From Ceratodon purpureus (taxonomy: Eukaryota > Streptophyta > Bryopsida > Pseudoditrichales > Ditrichaceae), in assembly GCA_014871385.1 (NCBI GenBank), contig CM026432.1, positions 7,432,825-7,496,824 on the forward strand: 64,000 bases of DNA, read 5' to 3'. Shown here one piece after another: positions 1 through 11,403 of this stretch (positions within the stretch are counted from its first letter, which is position 1; every line of letters starts with the position of its first letter). The translations under genes were made by a program, and so were the position numbers. The notes beneath the pieces are model-generated. The model was not told where the DNA came from, did not search any database, and worked only from the letters and a program-made list of their open reading frames with translations.

Positions 1-213
1 CGAAGCGTCGGGAGAGGCGCAGGGGCCTACAGGTATGAACTCCTCCAGGATGAACCAAAGGCATGGAACTACTCCCATCTTGTCGTGCAGGCCAGGGTGG
101 ATTTGCAGCAGTATAAGAGTAACAAGAAGAACCCCAGGTTCAGGATGAGCGAGGACACGAGGGAGACGATTCTTTCAAACGTTGAGGAGCGGCAAACCTA
201 TAATGCTCATTGA
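1..213 (+). CDS. Transposase-like protein, C-terminal end only (cut by window edge)
   Basis: The reading frame is open from base 1 to the TGA at 211-213 and encodes 70 residues. These align almost residue for residue with the last 70 residues of the gene ending at 10408: shared blocks include RYELLQD, PKAWNYSHLVVQ, QYKSNKKNPRF and ILSNVEERQ.YNAH. It is therefore the 3' end of a second copy of that transposase-like gene, in the same orientation, with the rest to the left of the window. I infer that it belongs to the outer giant element into which the 1656-31792 element was inserted. The 70 visible residues contain no frameshift or stop, so this copy may be less decayed than its neighbour. The biochemical role of this tail is unknown. 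Confidence 0.85.
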   Translation, partial: RSVGRGAGAYRYELLQDEPKAWNYSHLVVQARVDLQQYKSNKKNPRFRMSEDTRETILSNVEERQTYNAH

Positions 214-1651
214 AGGCACGAAGATGGAACCCGAGGTATGTTTCCGCCTTCACACACGTGCTAGTGGCTCACGACGGTAGAATGAGCGTGGTAGTAATTT
301 TAAATGAGAGTACCAGAATGCAGCAAATCCGAATTATTTTTATTTATGAAAATTGTAGTCCCGGGCATGAAATACGTCGTGGACAGAAGAAATCCGAACA
401 CCACAGGACGAATGCTGTATGTGTGCCTGAATAGCTTATGTCAGACTCCTATTTCAATTCTCTGATGACGTGGTAAGGGCCAGGCATATTCTGAATTTGG
501 GTGTGGTTTCAAGTCTAACGTCAGTACACGTTTGTGCTGGTTGCTGTCTCAGATTGGAACTCAGAGCAGTGTCTCGGTGAAGGGAGCCTGAGGCTTCACC
601 GACTTCAATGCAATCAGTGTGCACTGGTGCTTGTAAACTCGCGTACCGTGAACTATGTCTACTGTAATGTCACATGATTAAGATGTATGTGTTAATTTCC
701 TTTTTTCTTGCATGGCAGTGATAGGGCTCATCTAGTTGAAATATGGAAAAATACATGATTTTGCGGAGCAATGAGTTCGTCGTTTTGCCCTGTACAAACC
801 CCCTCGATGTCCCAATAAATTCAGAGCAGCGTAGGCCTCGTGCTACTGATGACAAGTGCCCCCCCGACTCAGTGTGTCGCCTCGTTGTGCAATGATCCAT
901 TCTCTAGTGTGATGGCATATACCACAATTTCTACCATGCTGAGTACCCGCATGACTAGGAAGATCTACGTTTTTAGACGATGTAGGTGCTGTTTCAAAGT
1001 ACAGTCTGGCATGTGCTGTGGCTTTATGCTAACCACGGCTCTGTGCATCCACACCTGCGATGTTTTTTTTGGGATGCATTTGTTTCGTATCAAGTGCCGT
1101 GTGCAGGCCAAATAAGAGCATAGCTATCCTAGCTGCCGAGGTATATTTCAATACCTTCATGTTTGTGTTGAGGTTACCATCTTCTCCATTCTTTCCATCT
1201 GATTGATTCCGAAGTTTTTCAGCATAGACCTTGTCCACTGACCGCACGGCAGTTGTTTGATTCAAAATTATGCTCGACAGCCTTTGTTGCATGGAAGTTA
1301 GGCAGGATGTTACTTGGAGATCTGATTTTACGAGTGATTGACGAGTGTTCAGGGAAGAGCTGCATCACGGAGCTTTTCATGTCATGGAGCCCTGGCGATA
1401 CCATGAAGTGCATGGAGAGTGGGTCAGAACGGGCACGAGACTATTCCTGCTATCAAGAAGCTAATGGCAGCCAATGGGGAGCATAAGGCTGTTGTGATGA
1501 TGGAGCTCTTCAAGCCCGACAGTTGAAGCGGGCGATTACAAGCCTGGGTGCCATCATGAACTTACTCCTCAATTGAAGTGACTGTCTACTTTGTGCGCAT
1601 GTATGCGTACTTTCATCCGTTCCATGTATGTGCTGTTGATTGAGTTGGTGT
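214..1651. other. Non-coding stretch between transposase 3' end and inner element
   Basis: I see no convincing gene here; the open frames are short and have no family signature. By the nested-element interpretation this is internal DNA of the outer giant element. It ends at 1652-1655, where the 4-bp target duplication ATAT abuts the left terminus of the inner element. Confidence 0.5.
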
Positions 1652-1655
1652 ATAT

Positions 1656-1690
1656 GGGGGGAAGCACAATAAAGTGAACCACAAAAGTGC
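1656..1690 (+). repeat. Left terminal inverted repeat of the inner giant element
   Basis: The repeat starts with six G residues followed by AAGCACAATAAAGTGAACC and pairs with 31758-31792. The following sequence to about 2080 is recognisably related to 60260-60640 inside the short element: blocks GGAAAAGTGA, GGCAAAAAGTA, CACTGTTTTC and GAAACTTTTTG occur in the same order. That marks it as subterminal DNA of one transposon family. Confidence 0.8.
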
Positions 1691-2080
1691 TTATCTCTTC
1701 CCCATTTTCACCCCCTTGTACAAACACTAGAGAAAGTGTAATGTATGTTATGTCAATGTAGAAATATGTTTTGGAAATGGAAAATAGACATCATCTTCCA
1801 CAAGTTCTCAAACTCTTGGGAAAAAACATTGAGTTTATAATGGAGAACGGAGACGTCAAAGTCGGACAAAGTGAATGGTCGTCATTTGGAAAAGTGAACA
1901 TAACGCTTTACGGTTTTCTCCGAAATCACTTTTAATTTCGCGGGCGTCTCCGTTTATGAATTACGGTTCTAGAAATGCGCCGGTTTCGGGTTTTTTGCAT
2001 ACTCGGATGGGCAAAAAGTACCGTTGAGGCGTTCTCGGGACACTGTTTTCAACGAAACTTTTTGGGGCATTAACTTCAAA

Positions 2081-4353
2081 ATTTTGCAGAGTGGAATATT
2101 CATTGATGTTGTTATTTCTGTGACTGATACGCCGGGAAAAGAAAAAGTGAAAAAATAATGAAATAATTTCGGGCTTTTCACTTGAAATTCAGCGGGATGG
2201 AAGTGCAAGTGGAATGCAAGTTCTGTAGAATTGTGCCACATCCCTGCTGTTAGCTCAACGGTTTCATGGGAACCTCATTACTGCTTGGACGTCACATGCC
2301 AGCGATCTTTCCTGCGAGACACCAGTTCAGACTGTCAGGCGATGGTACAGTGGACACTCAATAATCTCATGAGCTGAGTGGTTCTTCAGAGAATGTTCTG
2401 TGCTACTGAATGTGCTGTGCCTAGACGATGAAGAGCCTCGGCGGAGTGGACATGCACGTGCGAAATAATTGGAATGTGGAGGCGCCGAAATTATCCTGCC
2501 CGCCAGCGGAGTCAGCGGAATGCTCGGCGTTCGAACACTGCCGCGATTGATAGGAGCTCATGTATGGAATTCTTCTGAACAGAGTTTATCTTCAGAAATT
2601 AGGGTTTCAAGGTGCTATGCACTGTCGATGTATTCGTGGGGTGTTCGGGACAGGACTCAATTCCACAATGATGGAGGGAGATGCGGAGAGTGCATACAGA
2701 TTCTAGAGCGAGACCACCTACAGTGGGGCATTCGGTTTATGAAGGTCTGAGAACAATATGTGAAGCTCACATGGAGGGTTGCACTTGATTTGAGGCGTAC
2801 AACGGGCCGAAGTCAAGTTCTGTCCATGTTGGTGGAGCGAGTGGATTCAAGCACTCTGAAGTGATTCGGCCGGTGGGGCATTTGAAGAATGGGGTGACGT
2901 GCATCTTTTCAGGTTAGTATGAACCAGCCCCACGATTGAAAGTGCAATGTAAATGAATGAAGTCGCAAGACAGTGAGATCCTTCTGCTTAATTTTGTGAA
3001 GGCAGCAATGTAAAGACGATGGAGAATGCTTTTCCTGCACATCGCGATGTAGGTTTACGGTGCTTCCGGTTTAGGGTTCAAGTCTCGCATTGACATCTTC
3101 CTCTATCAGAGAATGCTCCCTTGTTACCTTGTTAAACCTAGGACCCCTGTTCCATGATTGAAGGTGTTTTCTTTTCAGTTCTATTCTTCGAACCATCAGT
3201 GAAGATTTCCACTAAGGCCTGGTAGTAAAAATGTCAAACGCTTCACTTATTAGAGGTTCGACTAATGCGAATAATGTGGGATTACACATGTTCTTGGATG
3301 CCGAGGTTAACAAACATTAATTCCGAGACGATTGTCGTAGGCACAATCCGTTGCCTCAAGGGCGGTATATCCAGACTAACCTCCGGCGTTGTGCAAAAAA
3401 TATATATGCAGGAATTCAAATGCGAGATTAGTGGGAATTACAGCTACTGGGGTCGACTGCGTTCTGAGAGACACGCTAAAGAGTGGAGACATCAGCATGG
3501 CATGCGCTGTTTGGCATTCGAAATACCAGAAATTTCCATGAGATCACACCTATCAGGGTAAGTTTACATGTGTTTGGGCTTGCTCGGGTACGGGGATTTC
3601 GTATCTTCTAAGCATTGCACGTGCTGGCCACTTAGGGGATTTTGTTCCGGTTAGACTGATTTCCACGCTCTAACCTCTATTTGCGTCGTGGTCTGAATTT
3701 AATATCGTTAAACTTTTCGCCCAGTGATGCTTAGTACTGTAACGTATTCAGTTTAAAGAGTCGTTGACTTGACAATTGCTTACTAATGATCCTCATGCTA
3801 ATGAAATGCGTACTCCGAATCCTTCTATAAGTGGAACTGATCTGTTCTGGGACTTCTTTACTCAGGATGCAAAAGCTCTGTGGGAGGGGATACAAGAGAA
3901 GCAAGGAGTCCAAAAATGAAGCAACGCTCTAGAGGAAGAGTATGAAGATCTTGGTGGGGATGTCTACAACAACAGGACTTGCTCAGGTTTGCAGCGACAA
4001 GGACTCACATGCCAGTCATAATGTAAAGTTTTAATGGACCTTTGATATTTGTATGTCACAAGAGAATATTGTGGAGCTGGAAGAGGAGTCTGACTTGTTG
4101 AATCTGTGACCATAGCTCACGGTTTCTTATCGGAAGGTTTTCTTTCTCTCATGTTTTCTAAGGAAATCAGTGAGTTCTGCAGACCTGTAGTCGGAACAGT
4201 AGTAAAGTAGCATACCGAGCAATGTGTTCGGGATGCGGGGATGAGACACACGTATGGTCATATGCTGTTACAGCAGAGTCGTTGCTGCAGCAAGGATTCC
4301 TGTGGGAATATACGACGCCTCCATGTCTGAAATCAGAGTTTGCTCATGGTCTG

Positions 4354-4385
<32 letters not shown>

Positions 4386-5182
4386 AATTTTTAGAGTTTA
4401 AAGGAGCAACTTCATTTTGAAAATAGTCCATGCTGTCGTAGTGTTACGGAAACATTGACATTGTGAGGATCTGAAGTATCATGTTCATTCGTTTAGGACA
4501 CCTGACTAGATTCACGCTCTGTGTGCACTGGCAGGGTCTGGGGGGAGCGTATGATCAGAAGCCCTGGAAGGCAGCTTCTCCAGAGTCTATGCAGAAATTA
4601 ACCGTCAGTGGGCACTGGCTGCCTAAGGTAGATCAACTAGTCGTCCGCGTTGTTGAACCGTATGGAATCCTGTTTTGGGCACTTCTTTTTCTCGATTGAA
4701 GAAGTAAGTGCATCAGAACGTGTTGACATTGAAAACAGGCAACCATCAAGGTGTGCTACTCGTGATCCATTGCGTCGTGCCTGCACTCTGGAAGTTAGTG
4801 GAAGCTAATCAGTTGTTGCCTCAGGAGTCTGCTGAGGGGGCATGATTTTCAACATGGGCCCTGTACTTTACATGAGTTCTGTTTGCTTTTGGTTGTCAGG
4901 AACAAAGCTGCTGCTAAGAGAGTTATCAGGTATCGTAGATGGATCAGCCGAGCTCGAAGCCACTCCCCATGAAGTTAATTCTCTTGCTCTGGACTTCGAG
5001 GTCTGTTGCTTGGGCATATTCTACAACTGATGCAGACTTACTGGCACACTTCAACAGAACTCGCGGTGCATTATGTGCAGGTTACGGTAGAAGATTCATG
5101 GATTGGGAGGTATTGCACTGAAATGGTGTTGCACCCGGCGGGTAAGACGTCTTCGGTGTGGTAGAGTTTACATTCTGAAAGC
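2081..5182. other. Left subterminal region without recognisable gene; G27 tract
   Basis: No gene is supportable here. A run of 27 G residues occupies 4359-4385. The transposase-like gene begins at 5183, so this stretch may hold its promoter, but I identify no core element with confidence. Confidence 0.5.
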
Positions 5183-8100
5183 ATGGGAAATGCAAGGAAT
5201 AAGTACAATCGGCATTCTTCTCAAGTTCGGAGGGAATTGAGGATTGAGGGGAGCCAGCGGCGGGAGAATGAAATTCAGGAGGCACGGGAGCAAGAACGTC
5301 TACGGTTCCAGAGGTGCCCACTCATACCGATAATGGTAGTGCAAGTAATTGATGTGGATCTCGATGTACGTGTGTGGGAATCCTCTGTACTCCATAACTT
5401 GGAGTTTTTATTGGATTCAACCGGGCGCACACACGGGTTCCTTGGCGCGACACTGTCTGAGGAAGTATTCTGTTCATGAGTGCATACTTGTTGCAGGGAG
5501 GAGCAGAAACGAGAGCACCGGAGGAATTGGAGAAGTCGGGTTCGAGAGGGTGACCTTCTGAGGACCGGGGCCAGTGCAGAAGGTGAAGGATGCTCAGATC
5601 GCCAATCAAGAGAAGAGCCTCCCGTTGATTTAAATGAGGGCGAGGGGGAGTGGGACCGAGGTGAAGAGGCAGAGCATGTCGTCGGTGAAGGAAGCGGGGC
5701 AGAATCGCAGGAGGAAGTCCCAGAATGTGAGAATGAGAGTATTGGCGAAGGGGATGATGGCTGCGAGGACGGTGATGACTGTCCACGACTGACCCCTCGC
5801 AATCGGAAGTGCTTCTACGCAGCCTCAAAAGTCGTCACAAACATCATGCAGTGCCTCGATGCGGGCTTCTCTGACGAAGAGAAGAAGATGGTACTAGATC
5901 GAGTTTGCGTAGATGACCGAATCCGTGCCGTCCACCCAGAGTGGTGCATGGCAGTTCAGAAGCTGCGCACTGTGCCTGCCACCACGGTCCAGAGTCTCAG
6001 AGGGGCGCTGCAAACATTACGAAATACAACTATCCAAGGAAAAGCAAAGGTGAGGAACATAGTATTGACGGCAGCCGTCTCCAACGGCGAGAGTCAGCGT
6101 ATGATATGCAAGGCGTTGGGTGCGTCAAGGTACCTCGTTCGGAAGGCTTATCAGCGACGAGCAGAAGTTGACGAGACGGGGGAAAATTTATGGGCCGGGA
6201 GGGACAGAAAGCGCCGGAGCGATGCACTTAGTGCAGAGGAGCATGGTGCCGTTTCAACTTGGTGGGAGACGGAGACCACTGTCTCCCCAAACAAAAAGGA
6301 TGTCAAGAGGAGACGAATTGCAGCCAAGGAACATGAGGAACATGCCACCCATTACTTACAGGTGTCGCAGGTACAGTCGCTCCTGCCCTCTCCTTACTGC
6401 GGTTTTGTATGCGACGATGTTGGAAGTTCCAGATCCCTCCTCGTTGGGCTTGAGCATGTAGGCGTACATTAGTGTATCCGCACATACTAACCGATTGTTT
6501 TCCACTGTTCGCTGGATCTCATCAAAACCCGTATAAGGACTCGCTGTTAGGAAGATCTCGGGGACACGAATGTCCTTCTGTACAAGACCTCCAAGTAATC
6601 GGTGTGATGGCTTTCCTCGTCCAAAGGGAAGACGACACAGCCACTTCCGGAAGAAGACGTGTGCTTAAGTGGCCACCAGAACTCGGGAGGCATGGTCCAG
6701 AATTTGTACATTCCAGAGTGGCATCCATGGTGGTGTTCTTTCCTAGGATGCCGGTAGTGGAGAATTTTGTGTCCTCCTTCTAGGTGAAGCTCAGAATTCT
6801 GTACTAATTCTCTAGAAGCACCCAGGCTATCCTTGTCTAGAAGGAGAGGATGGAGTCTATAATAAAAATGCGCAGTTCTGAAAGTCAGCTTCTGCGTGAA
6901 GATAGCACAAATCTGACCTGCCAGGTAAGACTATCGCTAAGTTCTTTGGTCAATGCCATCATAATAATAGTAGGCTCTTAAGGCATGGATAGCTAGGAGT
7001 GAGCCATGTCCCCTCAAGCCGAAATGAAGAAAGAGACCAGAAGACGAGCGAATCGGGGAAGTTGCTCAATTCATACAACTGAAGTGAGATTGTGGTTAGC
7101 ACAGTGTCGACACCAAACCGAGACAGTTAATGATGAAATGTGAAGAGACAGTGACGGTACGTGGGACACAGTTTAGGGTAGCTGTCTAACACCTCGCAAG
7201 GAGTGCAGGGGATGGAGCAGAAACAAGGGTTCGTATCCATCTCACGACCACCTAGAACTCTTTGCACGAGTATTCGTGAAGTGACTCTGCTGGAGCTCTT
7301 ACAGATGTTGACTACATGTGAACTCTGAATTTATTTGGTGAAAACAGTTGAAAGAACATGTGACTTCCAGCTTGTGCTCACGGGATTACTTCCTCATTTT
7401 ATTGAGGAATATTTATTATGGGGCAGCGAAGGCAGCATGATGTGCTTAGACTTCGTACTGCAGGCTTTCTTGCACTACTAGTGTATTCGCCACGAAGGGC
7501 ATGTGGCCGTGCATTGTGTGCAGGTGCGGCATTTAAATCAGGTGACCATAGCTGGGACTGTTTATGGTACTACTCACATCGTGTTTTGGTGCGCCGCAGC
7601 TGGAGTTCCATGCCCGGTTCAGGGAATCAAACGAGAAGCATCAAGTGGGGTTGCGGGCTTTTGAGCTCTTGAAGCCTTTTTACGTGAGGAGGCTCAAGGA
7701 GAGAAACACTTGTGCGTGTCGCTATCACTGCGAACTTGCAGAGTTAGTAATGGGTTGGAACAACATGAGATCAACCACAAAGGGAATCCATGGGAGACAC
7801 TGCAACTGCGGCTGCGAGGTCTGCGTGAGCCCAAGAAATGGTGAATCCGCCACAGTGGATCAGGTGAACACATGCCACGCACATCTCTCTCATTTTACTG
7901 GATTGACTGACCTTTGGCATAGCGTGCTCTGCCCAGTCGAGGGTGATGGATGGCATGCCCCGAAATGCATCAAGGGTACATGTGAGCACTGCGGCTTGGA
8001 TATGTTACAGATATGTCCAAGGGAGATGGATGCTGAGGAGCCGCTGTTGGTGCAATGGCATAACTTTGAAATGGTGGTGCACGGCACGACTAGGGCAGGA

Positions 8101-10408
8101 AAGGAAAACAAGGTGCCGCGGATGACGTACCAAAACACTCCCGCTCCGATGTACTTGGATTACTTGACCAAGAAACTGCGACCATTCATCGTGCACAACT
8201 ACGTAGCCAAGTGGCAGGCAGAGCGATACAAAGAGTCCGTGGACACCTTTCCTCCTGAGTCTATACTGTCGGCTGTGGACTTCGCCGAGAACTACACATT
8301 TCAGCCTTACCACGAGCTGCAGTCCATGCATTGGCTGCAGCATCAAATTACCATTCTCGTCCACATTTGTTACCGGTGGAATCCGGATTTTCTCGCAGAT
8401 CAGAGTTGTGGAGCCCCTAAGCTCCTCACGGAGTATCATTATTATATTAGCGATTCTCCCGAGCACGATACTCTTTTTGTGCAACATTGTTTTGCCTTGC
8501 ATTGGAAACACATAACAGATAGGGGAATCAGACCGAACGAGCATATTGTTTGGTCAGACGGGTGCGCGGCTCAATTCAAGTCTCGCAGATGCTGGTACCA
8601 CGTTTCAAGGTATTTATGTGAATTCCATTTCTGGCTCCATGTAGGTGTGTTTTTTGCATTTGCCTTCAGAAACAGCGACTAGGAAATCTTTAATTTCAGT
8701 TTGGTCTATGGATTTTTATCCAGGTATCCCTCCACAACCGTGAGCCCTGAGTTACCGAATGGGTGTCGCATGGTGTGGAGTTATTTTGGCAGTGGACATG
8801 GGAAGGGGCTCCATGATGGAGCAGGGGCGATGTTGAAGTGTGCAATTCGGGCAGAGGAGATGAATTTCGAGTCCCGTACAAAGCTCCAGACTGCGAAAGA
8901 TGTTGTTGCATTCTGTATTCGCAAGGAGCGTGAAGAGCACCGGGCGTATGGAAAAGCCAGGAGAAATTTGATAAGGTATTTCCATCTGATAGACGCAAAT
9001 GCTGTGGACAGAACACGGGACCTCGACTGTCGACCCATACCAGGCACCAGATCAGTGCACTCTGTTTCTTCAGTTTCTGCGACTAATGTGACTTACTTAC
9101 ACATCCGACAGTTATCATGCTTCTGTCCCGAGTGCATGGACGACAACCCGATGTTTTGTGGAAGGCAAAATCATGTGAAGCATTGGGCCTTGGTAGTCTT
9201 GCAGCCGCTGACGCCAATTCAGGTGAGTTTGTGCACGGTGCTCTTTTTCAAGTCAATTAGTGCAGAATCAGTTTGAAATGTGGGTGGTGTGAATAGGGGT
9301 GGGCTAGGTCATGAGCAGTTCTGGTGCAATTCCTTCCATGCGTTATGACCGAAGTCCATGAAACACTCTTTGCAAGGCAGGCTTGTATCAGGATCGACCT
9401 CCTGTCATGGCGTTGTACTGTGTCCCCGGATATATGTTTGCATTCGGTCAACCAAGCAGCCCCGGCTGCGTGCATAGATACGCTCCAGGCTTCATACGTT
9501 CATCGGAACGGGGATGTCCCCATCGCATAGTTGCTGTTTTAGAATTCTCGAACTCCCGATTTGCAAGTGCTGTGTGCCTCCTCTGCCTTGGGGGGTTGAA
9601 AGCGTCCGGAAGGAAACAGGGAAGAATTCGAATTTGTGCTCAGTGGGGCTTGCTGTGCAGAAGGTTTTTTTTTTAGGGGGGGGGGGTTTCAGGGAGGAAC
9701 GGGGTCACCATCTCTAATTTCCTGTCAGATGTAGTGTGAATTTTACCAACTTCCAACCGCGTCGTCTCACAGTGCGTTTCTTTATGCGCGATGTGCTAGA
9801 GCACGGGACAGTGGACGCGGCTCCAACGGGCAGGTCAACAATGCGGCGAAAGCTCTCAACAGCGCGTTCTTCCACCTGTTGAAGTCCACCAGCGAGGCAG
9901 GGGGGGAGATCTATCGGCAGGAGTCGACGCAGTCACTGAGCAGAGGACCGTGGACTTCGACGATGACCTCCTTGACGAAGACGAGGGTGACGCTGATTTG
10001 GACGCCGAAGCGGAGCGCGTCGAAACAGGGGACACGTACGTAGTGTACACGGACCGACCTGAGCATGGGGACAGATTCTTCCTAGTGCTGTGTGACATGC
10101 CCGTCCATAATAATGAAGCCACCTTCACCGACGGATGGGGCTGCACGTGGCCGAAGGATACTATGCTCATCAGTGGAACCTACTACAGGAGAATTCCTAG
10201 TGTTGGGCGAGACGCATCGTCATTCAGATACGAGCTCCTACAGGATGATCCCAAAGCATGGAACTACTCGCATCTAGTTGTGCAATCGAGGGTAGAGTTG
10301 ATCCAATACAAAAGTAACAAGAAGAACCCAAGATTCAAGATGACTGCGGAGACAAGAGAAGCAATTCTTTCCAACGTCGAGGAAAGGCAATCGTATAATG
10401 CGCACTGA
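5183..10408 (+). CDS. Transposase-like protein (DFAENY / SDGC..QFK / HGKG..DG family)
   Basis: Exons that join in phase: 5183-5313, 5497-6370, 7600-8609, 8700-9222, then a terminal part ending at 10408. The N-terminus is charged. Residues encoded near 6060-6170 form a helix-turn-helix-like stretch (ICKALGASRYLVRKA). A Cys/His-rich segment follows (CACRYHCEL, HCNCGCEVC, CEHCGLDMLQIC). Acidic-site motifs VDFAENY, WSDGCAAQFK and SGHGKGLHDGAGA come next. This combination is known from uncharacterised proteins scattered across eukaryotes that I take to be cut-and-paste transposases; I cannot name the superfamily. The tail (9950-10408) is acidic, then has CDMPVHN, FTDGWGCTW and the conserved C-terminus also seen at 1-213. 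The frame breaks at a G7 run (9900-9906), and I could not find a clean phase match between the donor after 9222 and the tail. The gene is either slightly decayed or mis-assembled there. It is the best candidate for the mobilising enzyme of the giant element. Confidence 0.75.
6371..7599. other. Large intron of the transposase-like gene
   Basis: The donor is GTACAG after codon CAG (6368-6370), with an alternative GTGTCG after 6361. The acceptor is GCCGCAG at 7593-7599. Both donors are phase 0 and match the phase of the next exon. Nothing else is recognisable inside. Confidence 0.55.
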
Positions 10409-11403
10409 CGTGGAAAGAAATCTGGCCAAGGTTTTTCTCTTTCTGTGCCTCTCCCTCATACTTGTCGGAAGAGCGAGTATAGTTACGGGTACGTCAGTAC
10501 TTGATGAGCTGATTCGACATGTGATTTCGTTTCAGGAACCAGGAGGGGGCGAGAGAGTTATATGGTCTCAGACGAGTTAATTTATTACTGCAGAATCACT
10601 GATATTTTTGCAACCTTGTTGCTCCAGGACCTCGATGAGTACAGGGACTTGTTGAAGCCAGGCCTCAAAATCGAAAGTGCAAGCTGCGGATCATGAGTGG
10701 TTTCTTGTGTTCCAATCCGAAGATAACACAGACAGTGCTGTGAAGATTAGCAAGAGAGTGTACAGCAGGGTTGAAGGTTACTTCATCCCCAAGAAAGTAT
10801 CGGAGGTATTTTAGGCCCACTCTGCTGCATTCGAAATTTCTTAGTGTGACTCTGATCTTCTCCGGTTCAGTGGTTCAGCTTTGAAGGATGTTCTCATCGT
10901 GCTTACCTTCTACATATACTAGTCACTTCTTATAAATTTCAATTCTCGTGTTCCTTGATCCTCAGTTTCTTATTTTTGCATTCTTGTGGATCAGCTGTTG
11001 TAAGGTCGACCTACATGGGCCTGATACATCTGTATGGGAAGAGATTGAACTCCATTCTGTGGAGTACTTGGAGCCATGAGCATGGTGTTTGTACAATGAT
11101 TGCAAATACATTCTGATTGGTTAATGTTTTGATGGGGCTTTTGTTGGGTTATTTCAGAAGCGAAATCAGAATCAGGTACCGAGGCCATTTCCTCAGGAAG
11201 GTTAGTTGCCGTGTTAATGATTTCCATTAACTGATGGTCCTTGGGGCAGTGAGTCGTTGCCAGCAGCGTGCTATTGACAGAGGGGACTTTCCTAAGTAAT
11301 TTTGCATCTTACCGAACATTCTCATTTCAGTAGTGGCGACTCTAGTGAGGGCTCGAGAAGTTTTGGTATCGGAGATGTGATGTTTCTTTGTATGGTGGTG
11401 CAG
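10409..11403 (+). other. Exon-like remnant of unknown origin and spacer
   Basis: A stretch at about 10628-10806 reads like coding sequence in two frames: DLDEYRDLLKPGLKIE, then HEWFLVFQSEDNTDSAVKIS and VYSRVEGYFIPKKVSE. It follows an acceptor-like CTCCAG and ends before GGTATT. I do not recognise the parent protein. It may be another captured exon. The remainder to 11403 has no gene signal. I did not find the N-terminal exon expected for TWD40-2 here. Confidence 0.3.

Noticed and set aside
5275-5828. Two long Ser/Arg/His-rich minus-strand frames
   Set aside because: Antisense to the acidic exon 2 of the transposase-like gene, which has the better composition and matching splice phases.
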